A stretch of 64,000 bases of DNA from positions 2,976,001-3,040,000 of the forward strand of contig OZ271831.1 of assembly GCA_965601455.1 (NCBI GenBank). The letters are read 5' to 3'. This stretch comes from JANQEU01 sp965601455. Its GTDB lineage: Bacteria; Bacteroidota; Bacteroidia; Cytophagales; Cyclobacteriaceae. Shown here piece by piece: positions 8,729 to 18,107 of this stretch. How positions within the stretch are numbered: the stretch's first letter is position 1; each line of letters opens with the position of its first letter. Position numbers and translations under genes: made by a program. Under the pieces are notes generated by a model, which worked only from the letters and a program-made list of their open reading frames with translations, searched no databases and was not told where the DNA came from.

Positions 8729-11200
8729 GTGATCTTTTTGCTTTTCCTTGATTACCTAATCATTGTTTTAGGATCTAATTCTGATTCTAATCAAGGAGAA
8801 CTTTTTATTTCAGAGGTGATGGCCGCTAATAATGGCTTTATTGGGGACCAATATGGAGATGATGACGACTGGATTGAAATTGGTAATTCTTCAGATACTA
8901 CGATGTTTCTATCAGGATATTTTCTGTCAGACGATCCCAAAGAACTTAGAAAATTCCAATTTCAAAATGATAGCCTTCTGACCAAGATTGAGCCCAATAC
9001 TTACAAACTTATCTGGGCTGATAATGATACAAGTCAAGGAGCACTTCATCTAAATTTCAAATTAAAAGGATCTGGCGAGCAGCTGTTTCTAGTCAAACCT
9101 GATGGAGTAACTATTGTTGACCGAATAAAGTGGACTGAATTGGAGGAAAATATATCTTTTGGCAGAGTAGCTGCTGGTAAACATGAACGATTCATGGCTC
9201 CAACACCAATGCAACCCAACCTGCCTAGATCCCAAAAATCAATAAGTTTCTCGCTGACGGGTGGGTTCTATTCTGTTGGTGAAGAGTTAGAACTATCTTG
9301 TCCAGAACCATGTGATATACGGTACACCATGGATGGATCTCTTCCAACTGAACAGAGTCAATTATATGAGTCCGACATTTTAATTGATGAGACTACCGTG
9401 ATTAGAGCAAGTGTTTTTGAAACAGGATTCAACCCATCAAAACCGGTGACACACACTTACATCATAAAAAGTCAACATCAGTTACCGATTGTCTCGATCA
9501 CTACAGATCCAACTAACCTATGGAGCGATGAATACGGCATCTATGCAAAAGGATCACGTGGAAAGGCAGGGAATTGCGTGGATCAACCTGTAAACTGGAA
9601 TATGGATTGGGAAGTGCCAGCACATATTGAATATTATCCAAATAGTGGCGAATCTGGATTTGTGTCGGATATTGGAATCGAAATTGCTGGTCGTTGTTCC
9701 CGAAGATTCCGTCAAAAATCGTTGAAATTAAAATGGAGAAAGAGATTTGGTGAATCAACTCTGAAGTATCATGTTTTCAAAGCGAAATCAATAGTAACTT
9801 TTAAGGATTTAGTCTTAAGAAACGCTGGGAATGAGTTTGGTCGATCATTTATAACCGATCCACTGGTTTATGAATTGATTCGTGGAAAACTAGATGTGGA
9901 TGGACAAGCGTACCTTCCAGTTGTAGTCTATATCAACGGAGAATATTGGGGAATTCAGAACTTAAGGGAGAGGATTAATACTAACTACGTTGAGACAAAT
10001 TATCCAGAATCAAGAAATGGAAAAATCAATATTCTTGAAAATCATGTTAATCTCGTAGAAGGCGATCCTTCGGATTTCATGGGATTGAAAAATGAAATTG
10101 CCAGTGCAAACAAAAAAGAAATCGAATTACTTCTCTCTAAAAATTTTGATCTCGACAGTTTTATAGACTATTATATCGCTCAGATATATCTAGGAAATTC
10201 GGATTGGCCTCAGAATAACGTGAGATATTGGAATGAAAAGATTTCCTCAACCAAATGGCGTTACCTATTTTATGATGCAGACCTGACAATGAAACTTGAT
10301 GGTTTCGAAAAATTCAACTACCTGGGAAGAATACTGGGAGAAGAGTATGAATTTGTAACAGACGATCGACCCAAACAATTGGATTCCAACATCAGGCTCT
10401 TTTTCAATGCATTTTGGTCGATACCATCCTATCGTGAATCATTTATTGCACGCTATCAGGTTCATATCAATTCCACATTTAAGCCGGATTCAGTTGTTAC
10501 CATGATTAACAAAATTGCCGACCAAGTCAAACCTGAAATTTATGACCACAGAGAGAGATGGAAACTGGATCCTATCGAATGGGATAAACATATTGCTGAT
10601 CTGAAAGAATTTTCAAGAGTTAGGCCAAATTATGCGCTTCAAAATCTTTTGAAAGTTTTGGGTGGAGGACAAATTGCAAAAGTTCAATTCATAAACAACA
10701 ATCCGGAATCCGGAAAAGTATTCATCAATCGAATTCAAATTCTGGACCAGAACAATGCAGAATTTGCTGGTGATTTTATTACCAGCAGCCCATTGGAATT
10801 GATTGCCCATGCCAATCCTGGATATCAGTTTTCACATTGGTCACTAGATATTGGCAAAGAGGAAATTAGTCGCAATGTTCTCAGTTGGTATCCTGAGGAT
10901 GGATTTAGTCTAACCGCGCATTTCAAACCAGATTCAGGTTATCCGGAGCATGGTTCATACAAAGTATATCCCAATCCCTGTTCCGATGTACTAAAAATTG
11001 ATGGGGACCATATCAACAAGAATCTTGGAATAGAAGTCGGTATATTTCGCTTATCAGGGGCATTAGTTGATGTTGTGAGATACATGACACCCCATCAATT
11101 CAATTACGATGTCAATAAACTATCCAGTGGACTATATATTCTCCAAATAAAACAGCTAAATGAGAATCTAATAAGCACCCACAAAGTGCTGATTAAATAA
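8729..11200 (+). CDS. CotH-kinase-like, lamin-tail-domain cell-surface protein with T9SS sorting domain
   Basis: An 823-residue secreted protein. Order: hydrophobic leader, lamin-tail domain (about 25-140, LFISEVMAANNGFIGD and DDDDWIEI), chitobiase-type C-terminal domain (about 170-250, YTMDGSLPT), CotH-kinase domain (about 255-640, with WGIQNLRERIN, DWPQNNVRYW and WRYLFYDADLTMK), a bacterial repeat domain (about 650-740) and a T9SS type A sorting domain (from YKVYPNPCSD). CotH kinases phosphorylate protein substrates in spore formers; the role in Bacteroidota is not established. The start is GTG at 8729. Only a few codons separate it from an upstream stop, and the basic codons LRKP lie just before it, so initiation at ATT 8726 cannot be excluded. 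Confidence 0.88.
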   Translation: MIFLLFLDYLIIVLGSNSDSNQGELFISEVMAANNGFIGDQYGDDDDWIEIGNSSDTTMFLSGYFLSDDPKELRKFQFQNDSLLTKIEPNTYKLIWADNDTSQGALHLNFKLKGSGEQLFLVKPDGVTIVDRIKWTELEENISFGRVAAGKHERFMAPTPMQPNLPRSQKSISFSLTGGFYSVGEELELSCPEPCDIRYTMDGSLPTEQSQLYESDILIDETTVIRASVFETGFNPSKPVTHTYIIKSQHQLPIVSITTDPTNLWSDEYGIYAKGSRGKAGNCVDQPVNWNMDWEVPAHIEYYPNSGESGFVSDIGIEIAGRCSRRFRQKSLKLKWRKRFGESTLKYHVFKAKSIVTFKDLVLRNAGNEFGRSFITDPLVYELIRGKLDVDGQAYLPVVVYINGEYWGIQNLRERINTNYVETNYPESRNGKINILENHVNLVEGDPSDFMGLKNEIASANKKEIELLLSKNFDLDSFIDYYIAQIYLGNSDWPQNNVRYWNEKISSTKWRYLFYDADLTMKLDGFEKFNYLGRILGEEYEFVTDDRPKQLDSNIRLFFNAFWSIPSYRESFIARYQVHINSTFKPDSVVTMINKIADQVKPEIYDHRERWKLDPIEWDKHIADLKEFSRVRPNYALQNLLKVLGGGQIAKVQFINNNPESGKVFINRIQILDQNNAEFAGDFITSSPLELIAHANPGYQFSHWSLDIGKEEISRNVLSWYPEDGFSLTAHFKPDSGYPEHGSYKVYPNPCSDVLKIDGDHINKNLGIEVGIFRLSGALVDVVRYMTPHQFNYDVNKLSSGLYILQIKQLNENLISTHKVLIK

Positions 11201-11238
11201 CCAATATCATGAAGATCAGCATCTTGGAAAAAAGAAAA

Positions 11239-12525
11239 TCAAAGCAGGTAAGGTTTCCGATAGGTTTTACCTCGCATTTTATTTGCTTCCTGATCACCAA
11301 TGAATGTTTCACTAACCGGATCCCACTTCAAAGGTCTTCCCAACTCATATGCGATATTGGCAATGTTACAAACAGAAGCTGATCGATGCCCAATTTCCAC
11401 ATCCGCAACCGGTCGTTTACCTGATTTGATACAATCGATCCAATCCTGGTAATGATTGTCACTTCTGTAGAGTTTGATTTCGTTGTCAGAGATCTCCTGG
11501 TTTTTCAGCTTGCTATTGGAAGGATCAAAAAAGTCTCGGCTGATATCAATAGATCCTTCAGATCCGATGAAGCGCACAGCCCAACCCCTTCCAAAATCTT
11601 CATGAACCATCTTTATACCATTTTCATAAGTAAAGGATAATCCCCTTACAGCGTTAGGATCTTCAGGAGGTGTGAATTCTACCGGTCCTGAAGCATCCAT
11701 ATCAAGACCCCATTGAGCGATGTCAAACATATGAGCTCCCCAGTCACTCAATATTCCACCTCCAAACTCTTTGTAATCCCGCCATTTAGGCCAGATTTCA
11801 ATGGGATAAGGTGGAGAAAGATCCGCATGGTATCCCCGGTATTCAGCCGGACCTATCCAACGATCCCACTGAATGGAATCAGGTATCTCCTGGTTTGGAA
11901 GGTCGCAAGGTTTTGCGGGATCACCTACGTTTACTTTCACTTCTGAAATCTCTCCGATATAGCCATTTCTTACGAGCTCACATGCTTTTCTAAAATCCTC
12001 CCACGATCGTTGCATACTTCCAGTCTGCAATACGACATTGTTGCCTCTTGCGGCGTCAACCATTGCACGTCCCTCCTCAATGGTATGAGCTAATGGTTTC
12101 TCGCAATAGATGTGTTTTCCTCGATTCATAGCCGCAATCGCCGGGATTGCATGCCAATGATCCGGAAGCGCGATGATGTAGGCATCAATGTCTTCCCTGT
12201 TAAACATGTCCCTGAAGTCTGTATAGGTATCGCAGCCTCCGAAACTTTTGTCCTTTTTGTAATACTTATCGACCATTTCTTTGAACTTCATCAACTTGGT
12301 CGTGTCAACATCACAGGCTGCAAGCATTTGAGTCTCTTCCAATTCAAGAAAGGCCTCCCCCAACCATGGGGAAAGCTTACCTGTTCCGAGGAATCCTAGG
12401 GTGATTTTATCGCTGGGTGGAACATAACCTTGTCCTCCAAGAACAAATCTTGGGACAATTGTGAAGGCAGCGGCGGTCAAGCTACTTTGTCGCAAGAACT
12501 GCCGCCGACCGGAATTCGTTTTCAT
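11239..12525 (-). CDS. Tat-exported Gfo/Idh/MocA-family oxidoreductase
   Basis: A 428-residue protein opening with a twin-arginine leader (GRRQFLRQSSLTAAAF). A Rossmann NAD(P)-binding segment follows with GFLGTGKLS, then the family motif EKPLAH (the catalytic lysine of Gfo/Idh/MocA enzymes) after ALPDHWHAIPA. Members oxidise or epimerise sugars and inositols; many Bacteroidota carry Tat-exported versions of unknown substrate. It is 13 bp downstream of a lipoprotein gene on the same strand and probably co-transcribed with it. It is related to the dehydrogenase at 27083-28441. Confidence 0.9.
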   Translation of the reverse strand: MKTNSGRRQFLRQSSLTAAAFTIVPRFVLGGQGYVPPSDKITLGFLGTGKLSPWLGEAFLELEETQMLAACDVDTTKLMKFKEMVDKYYKKDKSFGGCDTYTDFRDMFNREDIDAYIIALPDHWHAIPAIAAMNRGKHIYCEKPLAHTIEEGRAMVDAARGNNVVLQTGSMQRSWEDFRKACELVRNGYIGEISEVKVNVGDPAKPCDLPNQEIPDSIQWDRWIGPAEYRGYHADLSPPYPIEIWPKWRDYKEFGGGILSDWGAHMFDIAQWGLDMDASGPVEFTPPEDPNAVRGLSFTYENGIKMVHEDFGRGWAVRFIGSEGSIDISRDFFDPSNSKLKNQEISDNEIKLYRSDNHYQDWIDCIKSGKRPVADVEIGHRSASVCNIANIAYELGRPLKWDPVSETFIGDQEANKMRGKTYRKPYLL

Positions 12526-12538
12526 CGTATTTGAGGGT

Positions 12539-12952
12539 TTAAAGTACTTTCACAGCCAAAGCACCCGACTTTCCGTAATATTGATTTTCATAACCTTCAA
12601 CAACGAGTTCATTGCCATCCTTATCGTACACACTTATCTCAACATTGTAAGTGCCCGGAGGTGCTTCGTAAGGAACTGCTATCTGGTAGGACCAAATGTT
12701 ATCTCCTGCTTTCACATCCCCGTCAGTACCTGAATCATTGAGCGGAAATGTAAAGCTGGATTCTTCTCTTACGGTGGCAATAACTTTTTGCACTCCATCC
12801 TTTGGTCCCTTCAAGGAAACAGTAATTAGTCCTTGTTCACCTACCTTCAATTCCGCAGGGGAAACACTTGTCTGTTGAACGATCAGTTCACTGGTACAAG
12901 AGGATAGCAATAGAACACAAACAGGTACGGCAAAAATCAGTAATCTCTTCAT
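12539..12952 (-). CDS. Lipoprotein with one beta-sandwich domain
   Basis: A 137-residue lipoprotein. The start at 12952 gives MKRLLIFAVPVCVLLLSSC, a signal peptide with lipobox; a longer in-frame reading would place 28 residues in front of it. The mature part looks like an immunoglobulin-like or choice-of-anchor domain: SPAELKVGEQGLITV, then NDSGTDGDVKAGDNIW and PPGTYNVEISVYDKDGNEL, an Asp/Gly-rich turn set often seen in such domains. It lies 13 bp upstream of the Gfo/Idh/MocA gene. Function unknown. Confidence 0.8.
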   Translation of the reverse strand: MKRLLIFAVPVCVLLLSSCTSELIVQQTSVSPAELKVGEQGLITVSLKGPKDGVQKVIATVREESSFTFPLNDSGTDGDVKAGDNIWSYQIAVPYEAPPGTYNVEISVYDKDGNELVVEGYENQYYGKSGALAVKVL

Positions 12953-13058
12953 CGAATAGTTGGGTTTTGGTTTAGAACAAATTACTAAATCCAAAACAAA
13001 TGAACCCGTTGGAAAGAGAATTATTACTCTGCCCAATAACTGATTTATGTCATCAGCT

Positions 13059-15425
13059 CTACTCGTTTCGAAGGGATTGCACTGGGTTTGCTGTTGCAGC
13101 TCTTCTAGCTTGATCCGAAACGATTACCAGTGCAAATATCAGAGCTATCAGACCGATTACTGGAAAAATCCACCAATGAATGTCAATACGAATGGTGTAC
13201 CTATCCAGGTAAATGTCCAACAAGTACCAGGCTGCTGGTGCCGCGAAAACAAACGATATTATAACGAGACGTGTAAAGTCACGGGACATGAGACTGATTA
13301 GGCTCACAACCGAAGCACCCAATACCTTCCTGATACCAATCTCCTTCACCCTTTGTTCGGCAGTAAATGCGGCAAGGCCAAATAAGCCTAAACCCGTAAT
13401 GAAGATGGCAAGAACGGCAAAAATCATGGCCAACTTTCGAGTAAGACTTATCGTAGTGAATTTCGTTTGAAACTCTACGTCCATGAATTTATAATCAAAT
13501 GGATAAGCAGGGTTGTGCCTTTCAAATACTTCTTGCACAGAGGCAAGTGAAGCCTGAAGATCATTCGTTTTTCTTAAACGAACTGAAATGTATCCTCCCC
13601 AGTCGTCAAGAATGACAAACATAGGTTTCACTGGTTCATATAAAGAGCCCATTAAGACATTATCCACTACTCCAATCAAGCGACGTTTTTCTCCCCATAA
13701 ATCAAGATTTGTACCAATAGGGTCTTCCAGACCCATTAAATCCAGTGCCGCTTTATTAATGACAATCGCCGATGTGTCGGTAGCAAATTCCTTTGAAAAA
13801 TCTCTACCCATCAACACATCAATACCCATAGTTTCGGCATAGTCATATTCGGATGTTATCGTTGTAAAAATTATCCGCTGATCATCTGGCTTTCCTGGCC
13901 ACCCCAAAAAATTATTGGAATTGATACTGGTGATCTGACTGTTCGATCGGGTCACCGCTTCTACCACACCTGAAGATAGTAGCTCCTGCTTCAGAACGTC
14001 GTAGTTCTCGGAAAGATCATTGGTTAAATCAATTGAAATCAAATTCTCCTGTTCGTAACCCAGGTCCCGATTCTTCACCATTTCAATTTGCTGAATAATT
14101 ACAAGGGTTCCAGTCATAAGGAAAATGGAAAACCCAAATTGTAAAACCACCAAAACTTTCCTTGGAGTAGTTGCACCTTTTCCAATCTTAATTGCTCCTT
14201 TAAGGGTTTTTACCGGGTTAAATGAGGATAGATAGAATGCCGGATAACTGCCACTAATCACGCCTACCAGGATAATACCCAGTATGGATATTGCCCAGAA
14301 TACAGGAGAAGAATAGTCAATTGCAAGCTTCTTGTCTACCAGATCGTTGTAAAAGGGCAAAGTGACTTCCGTCAACATAATGGCTACAACATAAGCTAAT
14401 AGCGTGATGAAGATCGATTCTCCAATGAACTGGGCGATAAGGTCTCTTCGCTTAGAACCAAGACTCTTCCGTATACCTACCTCACGAGCCCTCTTTTCAG
14501 ACCGAGCAGTAGAAAGATTCATGAAGTTGATACAGGCAATAGCCAAAATGGCAATGGCAATAATTGTGAAGAGCTGGACATACTCAATTCTTCCTCCATC
14601 TTCATTTCCCTGTCCATCAAAGTTTGAATAAAGCCTCCATCTTTCCATGGGGTAAAGGAAAAGCGTCTGACCCATTTCGTCTTCACCGTGGTCGGCCATC
14701 ATGGTAGAGATTGCCGACTCTACTGCCAGCTCATCGGTCGGTTCATTCAATTCCACGAAAACCTGGAAAGAGTAATTTCCCCAATTCTCATTGTTGCTGA
14801 CTACCCATTCATTAACAGATTCACGATACTTCCAGGTCAATAAGTAATCAAATTCGAAGGAAGAATTTCCGGGTATATCTTTTAATATACCTGTGACTTG
14901 AAGATTTCCTTCATCATTAACCCTTACTATCTGCCCGAGAGGATTTTCTTCTCCAAATAGTACTTCAGCTAGGGACTCTGTAATAACGATGGACATTGGG
15001 TCATCTAAAACTGTGGAAGCATCTCCAACAAGGAGTTCATATTCAAATATGTCCAGAAATTCCTCACTCACATAATAACCTCTTTTTAAAATGCGAGTCT
15101 CCCCTACTGCCAACAATTTATCACCGCCCCAGCCTGTAATGACCGTATTTGTAATATTGCTGTTTGCAGACTTTAAAGCCTTGTAGGTAGGTAATGGTAC
15201 CGACATCCAGCAATTGATCTCTCCATCAAATTCAGCTTTAAGCCAAGTTTGATACAATCTATCCGACTTTGGAATGAACTTATCGTATGTCAATTCATCT
15301 GTTACCCAAAGAAGAATCAACATGCTGCATACGATTCCCACCGACAAACCTGTGATATTAATAAATGAGTAAAGACTGTTTTTTCGAAGATTACGAAATG
15401 CGATAACCAGGAAGTTGCGTAACAT
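13059..15425 (-). CDS. MacB/FtsX-type ABC transporter permease
   Basis: A full-length 788-residue permease. The N-terminus MLRNFLVIAFRNLRKNSLYSFINI leads into a membrane helix, a MacB_PCD periplasmic domain (about 45-270), an FtsX core (about 285-420, with ARSEKRAREVGIRKSLGSKRR), a second periplasmic region, and a second FtsX core near 670-780 (EQRVKEIGIRKVLGASV). No ATPase gene is nearby. It is a paralogue of the cut-off permease at the window start, but no sigma-54 element was found before it. A 47-codon ORF ends 5 bp upstream of its start. Confidence 0.93.
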   Translation of the reverse strand: MLRNFLVIAFRNLRKNSLYSFINITGLSVGIVCSMLILLWVTDELTYDKFIPKSDRLYQTWLKAEFDGEINCWMSVPLPTYKALKSANSNITNTVITGWGGDKLLAVGETRILKRGYYVSEEFLDIFEYELLVGDASTVLDDPMSIVITESLAEVLFGEENPLGQIVRVNDEGNLQVTGILKDIPGNSSFEFDYLLTWKYRESVNEWVVSNNENWGNYSFQVFVELNEPTDELAVESAISTMMADHGEDEMGQTLFLYPMERWRLYSNFDGQGNEDGGRIEYVQLFTIIAIAILAIACINFMNLSTARSEKRAREVGIRKSLGSKRRDLIAQFIGESIFITLLAYVVAIMLTEVTLPFYNDLVDKKLAIDYSSPVFWAISILGIILVGVISGSYPAFYLSSFNPVKTLKGAIKIGKGATTPRKVLVVLQFGFSIFLMTGTLVIIQQIEMVKNRDLGYEQENLISIDLTNDLSENYDVLKQELLSSGVVEAVTRSNSQITSINSNNFLGWPGKPDDQRIIFTTITSEYDYAETMGIDVLMGRDFSKEFATDTSAIVINKAALDLMGLEDPIGTNLDLWGEKRRLIGVVDNVLMGSLYEPVKPMFVILDDWGGYISVRLRKTNDLQASLASVQEVFERHNPAYPFDYKFMDVEFQTKFTTISLTRKLAMIFAVLAIFITGLGLFGLAAFTAEQRVKEIGIRKVLGASVVSLISLMSRDFTRLVIISFVFAAPAAWYLLDIYLDRYTIRIDIHWWIFPVIGLIALIFALVIVSDQARRAATANPVQSLRNE

Positions 15426-15430
15426 AAGCC

Positions 15431-15574
15431 TTATTTTGAGTTTTTGATCGGACTAAAATACTGACTCGCCAAATCGTAAAAGGTTGCAGAATTACCCAAA
15501 TAGTCGAAAACTTTTCTGTAATGGTCATATTTAGCACCCAATCGGATTATAACTTCTCGTATTTTATTCTTCAT
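15431..15574 (-). CDS. Possible 47-residue small protein upstream of the ABC permease
   Basis: An ATG-to-TAA frame of 48 codons fills the space between the permease start (15425) and the divergent MFS gene. The peptide begins MKNKIREVIIRLGAKYDHYR and continues with many aromatic and charged residues (VFDYLGNSATFYDLASQYF), a plausible small helical protein, and its stop is 5 bp before the permease ATG, so it could be translationally coupled. Against it: the space must also hold promoters in both directions, and a TTTG - 18 nt - TACGATTTG element that could serve the permease lies inside the frame. I do not recognise the peptide. Confidence 0.4.
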   Translation of the reverse strand: MKNKIREVIIRLGAKYDHYRKVFDYLGNSATFYDLASQYFSPIKNSK

Positions 15575-15585
15575 TTGCGCCTGCA

Positions 15586-16719
15586 ATGAATAACCATCCA
15601 TATCTATCAAAAAGAATCGCTACCCTGGCTCTATTCTTCGTGAATGGTTTTTTGTATGCCAACTGGGCTTCTCGACTTCCAGAACTTCAGAAGTATTTAA
15701 ATATTTCACACGCGGAATTGGGTACACTGCTGTTTGTACTTGCAATAGGTGCGGTGATGGCCATGCCTTTCACTGGCTGGTTGTCTGATCAAATGGGGAG
15801 TCATCGAGTAATACGATTCATGTCCATCGGTTTGTCACTTGCAATTGGTTTTCTGGCCTTCCCGGAGAATCCATTTATGACAGCAATAATCTTCTACTTC
15901 ATTGGTGCCTTTAACGGCGCCATGGATGTAACCATGAATGAACAGGCTGTATTGGTCGAAAGGGAGTGGAAACGACCCATCATGTCTTCGTTTCACGGCG
16001 CCTGGAGCATAGGTCTCGCAGTAGGGGCTGGCACAGGAGCTTTGTATTCAAACGCATCGGTTTCGCTCAACTGGCACCTCCTCTCCGTTGGAGCGATTGG
16101 ATTGATTGGATTTCAGATCGCAGCAGGCTTCATAGTCAAAGTTGAGCCGTCAAAGGAAAAAAGAAGTGCTTTCGTATTACCAACAAGAGCCATAATTCCG
16201 TTGGGAATCATTGCTTTTTGTGGTATGCTTTCTGAGGGAGCGCTGGCAGACTGGTCTGCGATTTTTATGAATCAGATTGTAGGTGAGTCAGAAGCATTCA
16301 GCGCTTTCGCCTTCGGTTTTTTTGGTGCAGCCATGACTGTTGGTCGACTTGTTGGTGATCGAGTCACCTACCTTGCTGGAAAGAAACAATTGATGATTTT
16401 CAATTCCGTCTTTGCCATCCTTGGTTTGAGTCTCGTAATTTTCGTTGCAACCAAATGGGTATCAATAATTGGTTTTTTTCTTTGCGGTCTTGGGCTAGCC
16501 AATGTCGTTCCGATCATTTACACCACAGCCGGCAATATGAAGAATGTATCTCCCAGTATGGGAATTGCCATGGCTACTACGATCGGTTATGCCGGTTTCT
16601 TTGTAGGCCCTCCTGCTATCGGATTCCTTGCCGACCAATTTGGGTTACGAGTGGGTCTCGGATTCGCTTTATTTCTTCTGGTGGGAATGCTTGGGCTTGT
16701 CAGCCGGCAAAAATTTTGA
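15586..16719 (+). CDS. MFS transporter, YbjJ-like
   Basis: A 377-residue protein with about 12 membrane helices. It begins MNNHPYLSKRIATLALFFVNGFLYANWASRLPELQ, the usual opening of YbjJ-like MFS proteins, with the MFS loop motif GWLSDQMGSHRVIR (form of GxLaDrxGrkxxl) after helix 2. YbjJ-like transporters are uncharacterised or sugar/acid exporters. It lies 56 bp upstream of the ethanolamine-type permease on the same strand and may share its transcript, but nothing in the sequence ties it to that pathway. The start is 11 bp from the start of the 47-codon ORF on the other strand. Confidence 0.9.
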   Translation: MNNHPYLSKRIATLALFFVNGFLYANWASRLPELQKYLNISHAELGTLLFVLAIGAVMAMPFTGWLSDQMGSHRVIRFMSIGLSLAIGFLAFPENPFMTAIIFYFIGAFNGAMDVTMNEQAVLVEREWKRPIMSSFHGAWSIGLAVGAGTGALYSNASVSLNWHLLSVGAIGLIGFQIAAGFIVKVEPSKEKRSAFVLPTRAIIPLGIIAFCGMLSEGALADWSAIFMNQIVGESEAFSAFAFGFFGAAMTVGRLVGDRVTYLAGKKQLMIFNSVFAILGLSLVIFVATKWVSIIGFFLCGLGLANVVPIIYTTAGNMKNVSPSMGIAMATTIGYAGFFVGPPAIGFLADQFGLRVGLGFALFLLVGMLGLVSRQKF

Positions 16720-16775
16720 ATATATTGTAGTTTACATTTTACCTGAGTCTTCCTGGCTTTTCCTATTTTACAGCA

Positions 16776-18107
16776 ATGCCTGAAGACAAAAACACTCATC
16801 CACAACTTGAAAGAAAATTGGGTCCCATTATGTTATGGGGGCTTGGCGTAGGATACGTGATTTCCGGTATGTACTTTGGCTGGAATCTAGGACTCGCTGA
16901 GGGAGGAACACTTGGTTTAGCAATCGCCACCGGATTCATCATTGTGATGTACTTGGCGTTCACATTCAGTTACACAGAAATGGCTTGTGCGATACCAAAG
17001 GCGGGAGGTGCATTTGATTACGCCATCAAAGCCGGAGGCACGGAACTTGGATTCTTTACCGGCATGGCACAGAACATTGAATTTGTTTTTGCTCCACCAG
17101 CTATCGCTTTTGCAATTGGTGCCTACCTGAATCTACTCATCCCTTCGTTGCCTATCATGGTCATTGCGGTATTTGCTTATTTGATTTTCACTTCTATCAA
17201 TATTTATGGAATTCAGGCAGCAGCTAGTTTTGAACTTCTGGTTACTATATTAGCTGTCCTCGGACTTTTGATTTTTTTCCTCTCTGCCGCCCCAGCATTT
17301 GAGATGAAAAATTTGTCCAGCAATGCATTCCCGAAAGGTTGGAACGGTGTTTTCGCGGCAATCCCTTTCGCTATATGGTTTTTCCTGGCTATTGAAGGTG
17401 TTGCCAATGTCGCAGAAGAAACGATAAATCCTCAAAAGAACATACTAATCGGTTTTGGTTCTGCAATTATGACACTGGTCGTACTCTGCTTATTCACATT
17501 TACCTTTTCCATTGGAATCAGTGGTTGGGAGAATGTGGTATTCGATCGGAATTCTGGTGAGATGTCAGATTCGCCATTGCCACTGGCATTGGGGCAATAC
17601 GTCGACAGTACCTCCTTGTGGTTTAAGTCTGTCACCTTCATTGGATTATTTGGTTTAATTGCCTCCTTTCATGGAATAATTCTTGCTGCCGGAAGAGCAA
17701 CTTATGAGTTCGGTCGAGTGCAGTTTGCCCCTCCGGTCATGGGGAAAATCCATCCTCGTTTTAAAACCCCGGCAAATGCATTGATCATCAACATGTGCAT
17801 AGGAATTGTTGCGCTCTTTACTGGAAAAACTGGAGAAATAATTACGATTGCATGCTTTGGCGCTCTGACTCTCTATATCCTATCAATGATTTCAGTAATT
17901 AGATTAAGAAAAGGTTTCCCTGAAATGGATCGACCTTTTAAGGTTCCTTTCTATCCGATTACACCGATAGTTGCACTGGTCATTGCATCGGTAGCCCTGA
18001 TTGCCATCACCTATTACAACCCAATGTTGGCCCTTATCTACACGGCCATACTGTTTGTTTCCTACATTTGGTTTAAACTCGTTAAATCCCGAAATCATGA
18101 CGCCTAA
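16776..18107 (+). CDS. Ethanolamine-type APC permease
   Basis: A 443-residue APC-superfamily protein with 12 membrane helices. Several stretches match what I know of bacterial ethanolamine permeases (eat): LGPIMLWGLGVGYVISGMYF, GWNLGLAEGG, NIEFVFAPPAIAFAIGAYL, AIPFAIWFFLAIEGVANVAE and SDSPLPLALGQ. It should import ethanolamine or a close amine across the inner membrane. Its stop overlaps the start of the glutamine-synthetase-like gene by 11 bp, and SDR, aldehyde dehydrogenase and amidotransferase genes follow, consistent with uptake feeding a gamma-glutamylation pathway. Substrate assignment rests on family resemblance. Confidence 0.85.
   Translation: MPEDKNTHPQLERKLGPIMLWGLGVGYVISGMYFGWNLGLAEGGTLGLAIATGFIIVMYLAFTFSYTEMACAIPKAGGAFDYAIKAGGTELGFFTGMAQNIEFVFAPPAIAFAIGAYLNLLIPSLPIMVIAVFAYLIFTSINIYGIQAAASFELLVTILAVLGLLIFFLSAAPAFEMKNLSSNAFPKGWNGVFAAIPFAIWFFLAIEGVANVAEETINPQKNILIGFGSAIMTLVVLCLFTFTFSIGISGWENVVFDRNSGEMSDSPLPLALGQYVDSTSLWFKSVTFIGLFGLIASFHGIILAAGRATYEFGRVQFAPPVMGKIHPRFKTPANALIINMCIGIVALFTGKTGEIITIACFGALTLYILSMISVIRLRKGFPEMDRPFKVPFYPITPIVALVIASVALIAITYYNPMLALIYTAILFVSYIWFKLVKSRNHDA

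Noticed and set aside
11205..11232. Small hairpin AAGAT-CAGC-ATCTT with A run, between convergent genes
   Set aside because: The stem is only five pairs and the A run is not convincingly placed for either gene.
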